From: Paragorgia papillata
Taxonomy: Eukaryota; Cnidaria; Anthozoa; Scleralcyonacea; Coralliidae
Assembly: GCA_035771165.1 (NCBI GenBank)
Contig: JAWNZC010000348.1
Coordinates: 868,001-932,000, forward strand
Direction: 5' to 3'
Length of the DNA stretch: 64,000 nt
The notes beneath the pieces are model-generated. The model was not told where the DNA came from and ran no database searches. It saw only the letters and a list, made by a program, of their open reading frames with translations. A program made the position numbers and the translations under genes. This document shows, piece by piece, positions 1 through 51,500 of the stretch (positions are counted from its first letter, which is position 1; the number at the start of each line of letters is the position of its first letter).

Positions 1-300
1 AGATCTCGTAATCCATCAATAACGACTTTATTGTGAAATGCTTTGTGGTCAATCCAGGGTAACAATCTCAATAAGAATGATTGTAATATAAATACGTTTT
101 GTGGAAACACCACGTAAAATATTTCTTTGCTAAGCTTTCGGCCTGTTGACTCAGGCCTTCATCAGAGCAATGACAACAAGTTCTTGACTCACGTCATTTA
201 TAAACTAAGCAACTGATCAATTAAATCACGTAAGAAAACAATGGCGTATCACGTTAATTTTATTAATTAGAAAACAAAATCAAGAATGTTCTCCGAATAG
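1..300. repeat. Single copy of the GGCCTTCATCAGAGCAAT repeat in a UBR3 intron
   Basis: 86-215 matches the palindromic repeat at 3795. I see no UBR3 exon in the first 490 bases. Confidence 0.55.
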
Positions 301-491
301 GGTACACCACGTGCTGTTTAATGGCTGTCCTTCCTGAGAAATAGTGCGATGTTTTGCAATCGCAATAGACTCCCTTGTTCTTCGCGTGAAGTATTGCTTG
401 TCAAAGAATGAAAACTTTCAAAGAATTAAGAATGATTGTGTAGTGTAAAGAAAAAATAAAGTGAAGTTATTTTTATGAACACTTTTCTTAC

Positions 492-39311
<38,820 letters not shown>

Positions 39312-39615
39312 GTTTAAAAGTTGCAAACAAACCGGAAACGGCGTGGACAAACGCACAAATATAAAACTTGAAAATTTATTATTATAAAAAAAATCCAAAT
39401 AAAACGGTCTTATTTCGACCAAACTCGACGTTAAATTTAAAACAGGTTGTTTGTTTTTATATTAGTGCAATGCTATCGTGTAAAGAAAAAATATATTTGG
39501 ATAAACAAACTTTTCCAATTATTGTTGAAGAAAATTATTTTGACAAGAACTAATTATGCAGGCTAGGTTACCTGGCAGTGGGAAATTCAAGATTCTTGGA
39601 AAATGCACTTCGAAG
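39312..39615. promoter_or_regulatory. Probable bidirectional UBR3/AAAS promoter
   Basis: Only 304 bp separate the divergent start codons, so both 5' UTRs and core promoters must lie here. An ETS-type CCGGAA site is at 332-337 of the 39 kb line (39332-39337). The UBR3 start codon itself sits in CATGGCGG, a YY1-like context. No TATA box stands out from the AT-rich background. No MITE is visible in it, unlike nearly all other non-coding DNA here. Confidence 0.6.
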
Positions 39616-42600
39616 ATGTCGAGTTTAACAGTTTTTCCTCCCCCATCTCTTCAAGAAAACATTACATTGACTGAATATAATTGCTGTCTAATAACTGGCG
39701 ACAACCCAAGAGGAAGTAATACGAGTTTGTATACTTTTGGGCAGGTAATTTATGTCGTTTTGCTTTCTTCATATTTTGAAATTTGGTAACCAAGTCCCAG
39801 TTACTACATTCTTCAGATATATTAATACTTTGCATGAGTATTACTATAGATACATAATCAGAGTGTAGATTATTTATTTGGCAGCTATAAGTACAGCCTT
39901 TTATATTAACTTATAGACCACGTACCAGATATAACATGAATTTTACATGTCAAAAGCACCAGTTGCAGTAATTAATAATGGATGACTATCTACATGTACA
40001 TGTAGGACCTTTTCCGTGTCTTACCATATATCCCAGCATAGTCCTTAGATCCAAGTGAAGTAGTGAACCTAATCCGGAAAAAAAACCTAATCTCATGTGT
40101 GTATGGGTTTTCCCATCTAAGAGTCAGCACTGCTTGAAAATACATGTACCTTGGGTTTGCTCCAGTTTGTTGAGACAACCCTGCAACAAATTGTTTATTG
40201 TTCACAACCATTACAGGCTGTTCTAGCAACTTGTTGTCAGTGGTATTGTACGTTGGTAACAAGTAATTGCTACAACCTGTAGATTGACAATAGTGGTGTG
40301 CGTCGGATTGGATTGACACCTTATAATCTGAGGGTTTGCCAAAACTGTCTTGAAATCTGAATCCGATCCAAAAACAGCTGCTCAAATCCGATCCGATCCG
40401 GTCCGATATATGTTGCAATAGTTGCGCAAACTTTGCGAAAAGAAAACCAATGAACAAATAAATTTAAGAAAACTACTATACAATAATAATCTTATGCAAT
40501 AGTAACGTTCATATGTTGTGCAATGTGCATACAACTAGTGAATTTGTTAATTTTGTGACAAAAACAATGACAAAAGTGAATCTGATGTGGGTAAAAAGTG
40601 CAAAATCAGATTCGATCCGATCTGAGAAAAGAAGAAAATCCGATCTGATCCCATCCGAGAAAAAAAGAACAAAATCCAATCCGATCCAATCCAAACGATA
40701 AAAGTTTAGTCGATCGGATCAGATCGGATTCGGATCGGATTCGCACACCTCTAATTGACAACAGCAATCTTGTGGGTCAGCATGTAATAGTAAGAAGCTC
40801 TGCTGTAATTGGTTCTTTGCACTCAGTTTGACAGATTTTGCAAGCTCTTTGATGCTTTGCCAAACTCATCGCGATCCCTGGCCATAGTCAGTGTACTGTA
40901 TAATGGCTCATATAAAACTTCTCTACAGTTTTAGCCTGTGCCACAAACAACTACATTTATTTTTGTCTCAGTCACCAAGCTCCTCTCATTTATCATACAG
41001 CACCATTGCAGTCACCGTACATACAGGCATTGCAGTCACTGTGCACATCTCCCATACCTTGCGCAATTTAATTAATGCAGTCACTGCAATCATGCTTGCA
41101 AATGGGTGAAAAACTGAAGTTAAATAAATGTATAAAAACAGACCTAAGACACAGCCAAAGGGCTAACTGGATTTCCATATAGGCGTAAGTACACTCAACT
41201 TTTTCCTTTTGTCTTCAATGTGGAATTGTCTTCAAAAGTAGAAAACTATATCAAGCACACAACATTTTTTTTACTGTAAATCTGATCCAATCAGACTCTT
41301 AAGCTAGATTTCCACTACTGGTAGGTGTAAAATTTCCAAACAAGAGTCTGATTGGATCAGCTGGATCAATCAACTAGTACTTTGCTACCAGAGTTGGGGT
41401 TTTTATTCAATTAATTAATTAGTAGTAAAGTTTTGTAGCAAAGTGCTACAAGTAATTATATACAATTAATTAAATAATTGATTTTAATTAATTAATCTTA
41501 ATTAATAATAAATAATTAATTAATAATAATAATTACTTTGTAGTACTTTGCTACCAGAAAAATTAATTAACTTATTAATTAATTAATTTTAAATTAATTA
41601 TTTAATTAATTAATTAAATTGGATTGGCTAGATCAGCAACTGACACTTTGCTACCAGAAGAATTAATTAATTCATATAACTATCATTAATTATAAATTAG
41701 TTCATTTAGCTGTCATTAATTATTCATATGCTGTCATTAATTATTAATTAATTATGTCAAATAAATTAATCAGAATACCATAGAATCCCGAAAATACCCC
41801 CCCCCCCCCCTCCCAAGTAGTGCCCCCTAAAAATAGTGGTAAATTTGAAATGTCTTAAAAGATTCCAAAAGTAGCTCCCCCCCCTTGTGGCTCTTTTGAA
41901 AAGAGCGCGCTTAAATAATTAGTAAAATCAATTAAATCTCAAATGTCATCAATAAAATATTAAAGAAACGCTGATTTTAGACCCTTGTAAACGAGAAACG
42001 AAAGGCTTGTAAACGTGCTGGATGCAATATTAAAATTATTGCAAATAATAATTACTGAAATCGTTGATATAATGCGGACAGAGAACAATGGAGTTTGATA
42101 AGGGTCAGTAATTATACAGGCAGCGAATAGGATTGATGATGATAAAATGGCTTGAACGAAGAAGGAAACATCAAACCAAAAACTTTATTTCACGTTCATA
42201 TTAAGAGGACATTCGTTTTTTGTAATACAGCAAATACTAGTTTATTTACTTATCCACAGTATGTTAACGATTTACCCCTGAAAGTAGCGGCCCCCCGAAA
42301 GTAGTGGATGCTAAGTACTTTCAGAATTCTACAGTAATAAAAAATTCCTTTCAGATATTGTAATTTTAGTTCCAAGCACTATAGTTGTTGTATCAGAAGC
42401 GTACGCCGCACTATAATGTCCGTTGTAACTAATCATCATTTTTATCGCATTAATTTGTATGTCCTGGGTTTCACAAGGGTATCCATGTGATATATTCTTT
42501 GGAAATGGATTGGTTGTAACTAACACTTGTAATTTATAAATAAATTCACAAGCAAGAGTTTGAGAAGCGTTACACATCAGGGACACAGTAGTAATTGTAA

Positions 42601-45584
42601 TCACTCATGATTTTGCTGACTTTGAAAACTAGAATATGTGCATGTTTTTAAACATGTATTTATTATTTGGTCATTTCAATATAAATGTACTGTAAGCACA
42701 CTCTCACAAGCTGTCTGCAGTTCCCAGAAAGCCTTACTGAAATCATTTACAGTATTAATAGGCGTTCTGTTTTAACAGTCTAGCAAAAAACCGATTTTCT
42801 TCCCAATAGGATTGTAGATATGATGAAATTTCAGTAACTGAAGATCCTTTAAAAATTCCAACAAATCTTGCAAGGGATGTTTCAGAATCACCATTTCTTC
42901 CTGTTGAAGAATCAACTACGCAGAAATTGTATAACATATGGTATGGCCATGCTTAATTTGCTTAACTCTTTTAAATACACAGAGAATAAATAATAAACAA
43001 TATTGCTGTGTACTTACAGTAGCCTAATTAAGAATTTATTGGATGAGGTTGTAAAGAGTTTTAAAAACAGCAAAGCATAACTGCGGCAGGCATAAAAGTC
43101 GGATCTGATCCGATCAGATGGCTATAGCATGTTCATTTCCTATAGTTGGGTTAACTGCGTTAGCGTATAAGCTAGGCGGTAAACTCGTTACTGGTTAGGG
43201 CTTTTGTTAGAGTTCGGTCATAAAGATAATCCCATTTTGTAGTTTATAACGAGAGAAATGTTTAAATATTTAATTGCTAGCGATCCGATCCGATTTTTAT
43301 ACTTGCCTGGAGTATAACAGTGACCAGAACCTTAAGAAACTCTTTTTGACGTTAGAATGTAGTACAATTTTGAATGACTTAATTTTGTGAAGCCATGCAA
43401 TCATGCAATATTATAGACAATTATTGTAGCCTATACATCTGACTAGTGTTTTTTTTTCCATCAAACCCCGCTGTTGAAATTTAGTTATGAGTACTTTCTC
43501 CCTTAACTTTTTCTTGTCCAAAGAATGTACGAGAGTAAATTTGTTGTGCTTTATCTCTAGACCATTTATTCCTTTTTGGGAGACTGTCCAAACAAATTTA
43601 AACCAAAGCCACAAAAATTAATTGCACTTTTTTAATTATTAAATATATACCTAAAACCTTTTATCCAAGTTATCCAAAAGAATACTGAAGATGAATGGAA
43701 AGAGCACTAAACTTGTACCTTGGTTCTGATTATCTGATTTTATTAAAGGTTAACAGATGGTCTAAGTGGTGTGTTAGAAGAATTAAGTGAAACAGATCCT
43801 GATGAAGAAGGTAGTGAGTTCTTCAATATGAAACTGAGTCAGATTTTTAGTATAAACATATTGGTTCATTACTAATTATTTGAAGATTTTCATGGTCGTC
43901 ATCAATCTCGTTCCCAGAGCCCACGTTCCCCACCTGGGAAACGAGAGACTCTGGGATAATCCGTTTCAAATCACAGGATTCTTGTTATTCCGGTTGAGGT
44001 ACGCATGCGTAAATATCCGAGCGGAATTTGGATAGTATGTTCTCCTTGTTTGACTTTCCCCCAAACAAGTCAATGGGGTTGCTGGCGAAGCTAGAATTAC
44101 AGCATCTACACACATACGGCGAAGATATCGATCGCGGCAACGTCTTCACCGGAGTCCCGTCGTCCGACGTCTTTGTTATTTTTGTTTTATTAATTCTACT
44201 TCCGGTCACTTTAGACCAACTCATGCTCGCTATTCAGCCAATAACGTAACGATTTGAAACGGATTATCCCAGAGTCTCTCGTTTCCCGGGTGGGGAACGT
44301 GGGCTCTGGGAACGAGATTGGGTCGTCATAGGGTGATAGTTCTGCAGCAGCAAATAATGAATGTGGTGTCTAAAACCCCCAGCATGCATTCCTGTCAAAA
44401 GCGGTTCTTTCATTACTCATTAGCACTTGATAAGTTGTCTGCCGAAATGCAATGTGCTTCTTTTTAAACTTTTTATCCCACTCCTGTTTTTACTCTGAAT
44501 CTGCTATAGGTCCGTTTCCAACATTTTTCCTAAGAGCTTTCCAACATTACCTGCATTCAAGGCATTCATCATGGTTGGTAAATGCATTTTTAAAAGCAAT
44601 TTTTAATAAATTTACTCTGTCCGGCACAGTGAACTCTAGAAAGTCTTTATATAGAGTTTACTGGTCTAGCATTAAAGACATTGACCTTTTTACGCCGTCA
44701 GTTGTTGTACAACAAAAAATTTAGACAAAAAGATAGATCAAAAGAAACGAAAAACCCGAGAGAAAAACAAAGAAAAATCGGAAAACTCAACATGTATACA
44801 GAATAGGCAGCGGTGGGTTAACAAATTCTATTCCTGCCTGAACCGAAAAAATCTTCCTATTTTCATTATTACAGCTGTATTTTACTCGGCTGTTTAACGC
44901 CAGGTTATTTTTGTGTGTCTAACACCAGACAATTTTACTCGTTGAGAGGAGAATCCTTAGCCATCAGCCTAGGCAATAATGCATGGGTTGACAATTAGTC
45001 ATTATATTAAACAAGTTCTTAACCCATTTCTGTCTGAGCCAGGCAAAAACAACGCAACCATTTTATTGTAATTTTACTCATACTTGTCAAACGCCTGATT
45101 ATCTTACGTTTTAAAAGAGAGAACCCTCAGGGCCCTCAGCTATAGCTAAGGCAAACGTTTATTTACATGTACATGCATGTACTGTTTGTACGAAGCCATA
45201 GTACTGCATGCTACTGCATGACTAACTTGCTCAAACACTTGCTGTAAACCACCTGATATGGTTACGTAAATTATTTTAAATATAGATGCACTTCCAGCTG
45301 TCATTACTTCGGTGTCGGGGAAACTTTTTACAATGATGAAATGGATAGAGAAAAGATCTACTAAGCTAGTTTTCAGTGAAAAGGTACTGGAAGCTACAGT
45401 AATCCTGTTTTCTTTAAGATGAACAGTGAAAATGTCATTTTCTCTTTTTTTTTAGTTTACATGCATTTCTTTTTAAAATGAACATACAGTATATATACTT
45501 TTACATTAATAATTGTAATTAGAATTAAGAAGTCTGTTTTGTTCTTTTGCAGTTAAAAGAGCCATTGGAAATTAACTTTTCTGG
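39616..45584 (+). CDS. AAAS: AAAS exons 1-5: N-terminal extension
   Basis: Exon 1 starts [12 protein letters not shown] (human MCSLGLFPPPPP). Exon 2 has [12 protein letters not shown] (human LTKDPLKTPGRL) and ends in YNIW. Exon 3 continues [14 protein letters not shown] (human RDVGLFGVLNEIAN). Exon 4 has [12 protein letters not shown], and exon 5 is a 32-nt exon encoding [10 protein letters not shown]. The introns between are mostly MITEs and AT-rich repeat. Confidence 0.87.
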
Positions 45585-48500
45585 GTAAAATTAAAGTCAT
45601 TTGTTTTTATGTACAGTATGGCTGTATTTGTTATAATATTAACTTCTATACTTGGTATATTTATCATACATTGTATTGTGATGCATATTATATATATATA
45701 TATGTATGTATTTATTGGCTTCTACTTCGTGTACCTGACGCAGAACGTCACATGACAGCAACATTTTCTATCTGGCACAGCATTTGAGATCAGTCAAATT
45801 GCTTTGTTCTTTACAAAAACCTCACTAAATTTTGCAAGGAACATGAGTTGAATTATTCATTGAAGAAGTTAGCATGTTTTTTTGTATCTACAGATTGCGT
45901 CCTGCGGTCGAGAAGCATAATTAAGATTATGTCAGCTTCGTACACTGAACGCCGTTGCGTGACAAGTTTCACGAACTATACAAATCGGCACTAACACACC
46001 TCGTAAAACTTGTCTCGCTTCTTTTGGTTCACAAACCACTGCAGTTTCACGAAAAAGTGCACCCCATTAGGACCTGTAACACGCAGGACTGACCTTTAAA
46101 CCTGTCGACGCATGCACGCAGTGCGTACCTATGTTTAATTGATCCCAAAATTCTGTGTCCGGTACACAGTGTATAGGAGCCTCGATTTCTATTGTTCTCA
46201 CTGGGAAATTTAATCTTAAAATTCCTTCAAAAACCGTGAATATTTCAATTTTTTTCCTTGTTAGCATGCATGAACAACCATCAAAGTGTTGTTTTGCACG
46301 AGGCGATCATTAATTAAAATCAACACATTTTCATTCCCAAAAGGACATATCGGGATATTAGTTTAAATGTAGTAATGTGTACAGTATGTATACTGTTATA
46401 TCTTAGTTTCACACGTATCTCTAATTTCTTTCTGCATATTAAATGACTGATAAAGTGACACATATATAAGTCTAAAACTCCACACACACTAGTGTTTTCA
46501 TCAGGGGTGAATGTTGTGAAGACAGCTCCCATATTTATATACTTTCATATAGAACTAATGATGACGTTATCTATCAACAAGATGCAAACAGCCTTCTGGC
46601 AATAGACCTAAGGCACTATTATTAATAGTCTAATAATATGCCAAGCCTCTAGACAACGCCTTTAAAGTGCCTCTATGGTCTGTGGGATCTTTACATATTT
46701 AAATAACTTAGGTTAAAAGAAAATGTTTCCCGAAATTTTTTCTCAAAAATATTAAATGCTCGCCCATTAACAGTGCTCCGAAGTTGGCCAAATCAGCCCA
46801 AATCGCGCCATTTTGAAAGTTAGACCGTTTTCTTGGGCCTGGGCTCTAATTGATAGATTTACGTCACATTTGCGTCACAGTCGGAACACCAAAATTTCTT
46901 CCACCGAGTCTGAGTCAGACGAACCATCTTGGAACATATTGATGAATATATCTAAAGTTTTCATTGCTTAAATAAAGGTTTAAACACGGAACGAGCGCAT
47001 AAAAGGGAACACCCCCCCGGTATTCAGCCAGCGAAAACCCATCATTTGAAATTTGAAACATGGCGGCTGATGGTCAGTAACGAAGTGTAAACTATAAAGT
47101 GCAAATGTTCGTGTAAAAAGTCGTTTCCCATTCTTTTGTTTTCTTTAGAACTTTAGATATTTTCGTAAACGCAATTCCTATGTAAATGTATTGAGTTCAC
47201 GATAAATGAAACGGTTTCGTGGAGTCATATAATCGCTGCTATTTCAAATTTCGCGCTAAAAGGCCACAAAGATCACTCACAGCCAGGGTGTTCATAGCAA
47301 TTTCCATATGCACAACTGCGTTTCTATTTACGCCTGCGATGCTATATTATTTAACGGTTACATTCATTTGATCATGCGTATATAACTGAATAAATTTACA
47401 TAAATATAATGTATATAATCGCCGCCATGGCGGATGAAAAGAACGTCGAATTGTTGAAATGCAGTCGGAGCATTCGCCTTCAAAGAAAAGGCAGATACGA
47501 AACCAGCAATATTACGAGAAGCACAAGACCGTTTTAAAAAGTAGCAAAAGCAGCTATCAATTTAAGATGGAAGTACCAAAAGAAGACGAACATCGCTTGG
47601 ATGAAATCAAGACTAAATTGAACCAGGCTAAGGAACGGCTGTCGAGGCAACTAAACTCGACGAAGACAACAAACTTTGATCTAATGCAAGCGCTCGTTGA
47701 CAGTTGGCTAGATGTTACTGAAAGTCAAGTGCAACATTCCGTTGATCCTACCGATTCTATCAGTGTGAATAACCCAGACCAACTTCTCAACCATATCCCT
47801 CCTTCATTACTCAACCCAAAGTATCAACTCCATAGTGTTTGTAAACAAAATGATGAAATTTATCTTGTGTGTGGGACGGCTTTGGAGCGACTATTTCGAT
47901 ACTTTATTGATAGTGGAAATGTTTGTAATTGTGGAAATAAATTTGACGCATCTCGCATAAAAATTGAAAGAGTGACCAAGCATAATCATTCTGTAAAGGT
48001 GGTTTTTGGATGTGACAAAAAACATGTTGTTGAGTGGTTTTCTTCATCAATTATGAGCAACCCATCAGCTGGAAAATATTATGTGAATGTCAGGTGCGTA
48101 CAAATGTTTATGGTGTATTATATAGTATACTAATAATATATATATATTATACATTTATACATTATACAAATATTATACATACTAGGTGTACAGGTGCATG
48201 TTTGGCATGTGTGGCCACATGACAGACATTGAGTTGGCAGATTTTCAGAAAGTTGGCAGATTTTCAGAAAGTTGGCAGAAAAATTTAGCTTGTCCCACAT
48301 GAGAAACAAGCCAAACATGCACCTGCATGTGTATGAGAAATATATGTATGTATAATCATGCTAACTGTACTTTCAGTGTCGTGACACTTATTACATAGAA
48401 AGCTTCCATAATGTTATACTTGTGTATGCCCCGAAGAGAATTCATTTCAGTGATGAAGTATATAACATGAGAATCAACCTTGCTAATTATTAGATTGGGT

Positions 48501-51500
48501 ATGCATAATTTGAGTTAATTACCATTATCATACTATAGTATATTTAATTCTTTTAATTTGAATTTCTATATACTATTAATTTACTATATTGTTTATGTTA
48601 TATTTACTTTTATAAATTATATGTGTATGCTGTAGGTTTATTTGTTTCTAATGTATTATTTAATTTGACATACATTCAAAAACTGTTGTTTGTAGAATGA
48701 AAATGTGGACCGTGAAGTATATTCTACAAAGTTTTACCAGAGTATAAAGAGACCTGACAGAGTGGCACCTTACAGAATCTTGAAGCCAAAAACATTTCAT
48801 TTTAGGAATAACATATGGTCATCATTTTTTTCAATTAATTTTTAAACTCATTGTTTACTGTTATTACATATACACTGGCAGATATTATTCTTGTACATAT
48901 TATCATCTATATGGTACAGGTAGGTACATGTCCTTTGTATGGGACTCCAGAAGGGTTTGGCCACCTTCTCCTGACATCATTTACCACACAGTTGGGCATA
49001 ACTTCTCTGACATCGTCAATAAATATACCAAGTTCACTTTTCCTGTTTACATAACATGGGTTATGCCAGAGACCAACTTTCTTTAGGAGCTTGTAGAACT
49101 CTCGGTATGGTGACCCATATGCCATCAGAAAATTGGGCTTGTCCTCACCAGGTGAAGTAATGCAACTAGGATTTTGCAAGCAATACTCGCATGCTGCAGA
49201 CGAATGAAATTGCACACCATTTTCAGGGTTGTCAGTCTGTAAACGTCCCAGGTTATATACTTTGGAACGTTCTGTTTTTATACAGATAGCAGAAGAAACT
49301 TTAATTAATTTATAACTTTGAATTGAAATATTTCACAAATATGTTTTATTACCTGTATTTTTCTCTGATGTGTCTTGACCTTCGCCACCACTGTCTGCTC
49401 GTTTTCGTTTTCGTATTCTTGTTTCTTTCAGGACTTCTCCTCCAGTATAATCCAGAAATGACCGCAGTGCTTCAAGCTCGGAAGAAGGAATAGAAACGAC
49501 CACCTAAGATTGTATATATTTGTTTTGTTATGCGCATTATTATTAGCATAATTCGTTGGGCCGAATCGCCGATGCATATCATTTATATATTTTGTAAACA
49601 GTAAAGGATTTGTAGAAAATAATAAAAGTTATTGATTCTCACCTTGACATTTGCGTTGTCTTCTGCCATCATATAAAATAATTTCGAAACCAAACCAATA
49701 GTAAAAGAAACTTGACTGTATGGCTGGGCGAACTAAACGGCGCAATTTGTTTTGTTGGCGGGCTTTACCTTGATGAACCGGAAGACTGAAATAATACCCG
49801 CTTATTTTGTGAGCCAATCAGATTTTTAATCACGCGAGCGTCTTAGGGGCTAAGACGCTACTTATGCGCTCGTTGCGTGTTTAAGAGACGCAATACCAAA
49901 AACACACTAAATAGTCAGAAGTTCGGTTCCGACCGTGACGTCACAGAGTAAACTCGCACCATGTCCCTAATGCACGGTCACAGTTATAGAGGTACCAACT
50001 TTGAAGCGCTGTTAATGGGCGGGGATTTAATATTTTTGAGAAAAAATTTCGGGAAACATTTTCTTTTAACCTAAGTTATTTAAATATGTAAAGATCCCAC
50101 AGGCCATAGAGGCACTTTAATGGTACCGTTGATTGGTGGTGATAATTTTTTAATCATTCCACGCAATCTCATGGCTCGCTTGGCATCCTATTTGCATCTT
50201 GTTATTAGATAATGTCATTGCTGGTTCTATGAGAGTAATATAATATAAGACCTTTCTTCACAACGATCACCCCTGATGAAGACACTAGATCGGAGTGTTG
50301 AAATTTGGGTCATGAACAGTAACTTTTTTGAAGCATGGCTGCGTTTGGGATCTATTTGTTGACGTACAATATCTTGTAATTGTAATTTTAAGATTGTCTG
50401 GTCCTGTTCAAGCTTTTGCATGGCATCCACATTTAACAAAGTTTGCTGTTGGTTTTAAGGTACAATTAGTGAAGTATATATAGTAATTTTATAGTAGTAT
50501 CGCATTATTGCTAAATTCAAAAGATACAATATATATTATGTAAATGGTTGAAATGAAAACAAGAATGTTATTTAATCCCAGTACTTTTGAGATATTAATG
50601 CGAATAGCATCAGTAAACTCCAAAGTGTGAGTAGGCACGATGTTCCTCGTTGGATTTTTGGATCTTGATTTAACTTAACTATCATCTCAACCTTTTTGTA
50701 ATAAGTAACGATCTCACGCTAAACCAGGTAGCATTTTTGGTATTGTGTTTGGAAGTTGTTTATTTTGTTGCTGAATAGTGTACGTATTTTCTGGCGATTG
50801 CAAGTAGGAGTAGCTCAGGGTTGATTCGCGAGTTTGTAGATTCATATGATTCTCTCCTGTGTTTCGAGGGGGTTTTTTCCGAGTCTTCCGGTTTACTCTT
50901 TTGATATTTTAGTCATTGCAATAATTGCAACGAGTTAAACAGTTAACTAATAAGATTGATCATTCTATAAGTATGTTCACTTTAGGATGACTCTATCAGG
51001 ATCTTTACTTGTAAGAGGTACAGTAATTAAAACCTGTCCAGTTCATTTTTTAACGTATCTTCTTCACGATTCACGATTTACGATTTAACAAGGAGGTGTT
51101 TACATGAGCTTTTTTGGTTGTTATTCTCATTACCGACTTGTGCAACTTTCCTAAATCGTGTTTTTGCAAACACGATGTGAATTTTTATAAACTGATAGGT
51201 TGCGTCTTACGCACGCTGTGATTGGTCAATTACCGTGTTTATATCAGGCTATGTAAACACGGTTGTGATGTCATGGCATATTTTTTAGCCTTATTTCATA
51301 AAAGAAATAGAAAATGGATACCCTGTGTTTATATAACCTGATGCAAACACTCGAGTGAGTTGGGAGAATTCGAAAGTACTTACATAAACTTTCGAATTCT
51401 CACTCTCGTGTTTGCATCAGGCTATATAAACACGGGCGGCCATTTTCTATTTCTTAAATAACAAACGCATGAACAAACACAACTTGAAACACAACCAAAA

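Larger units (their letters stand above)
46666..50116. mobile_element. 3.45-kb DNA transposon with TTAA target duplication, in AAAS intron 5
   Basis: The ends are inverted repeats beginning AGTGCCTCTATGG; about 85 bp are nearly identical. TTAA flanks both sides (46662-46665 and 50117-50120). TTAA duplication is typical of Kolobok and piggyBac superfamilies; piggyBac ends normally start CCC, so Kolobok-like is the better guess. It carries a broken plus-strand gene and an apparently intact convergent minus-strand gene. Confidence 0.85.

Noticed and set aside
42329..42937. Minus-strand open frames that look like a nested gene in AAAS intron 1
   Set aside because: The plus strand at 42810-42940 is AAAS exon 2, so 42755-42937 is its shadow. 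The other frame (42329-42604) has no splice support or recognisable family.
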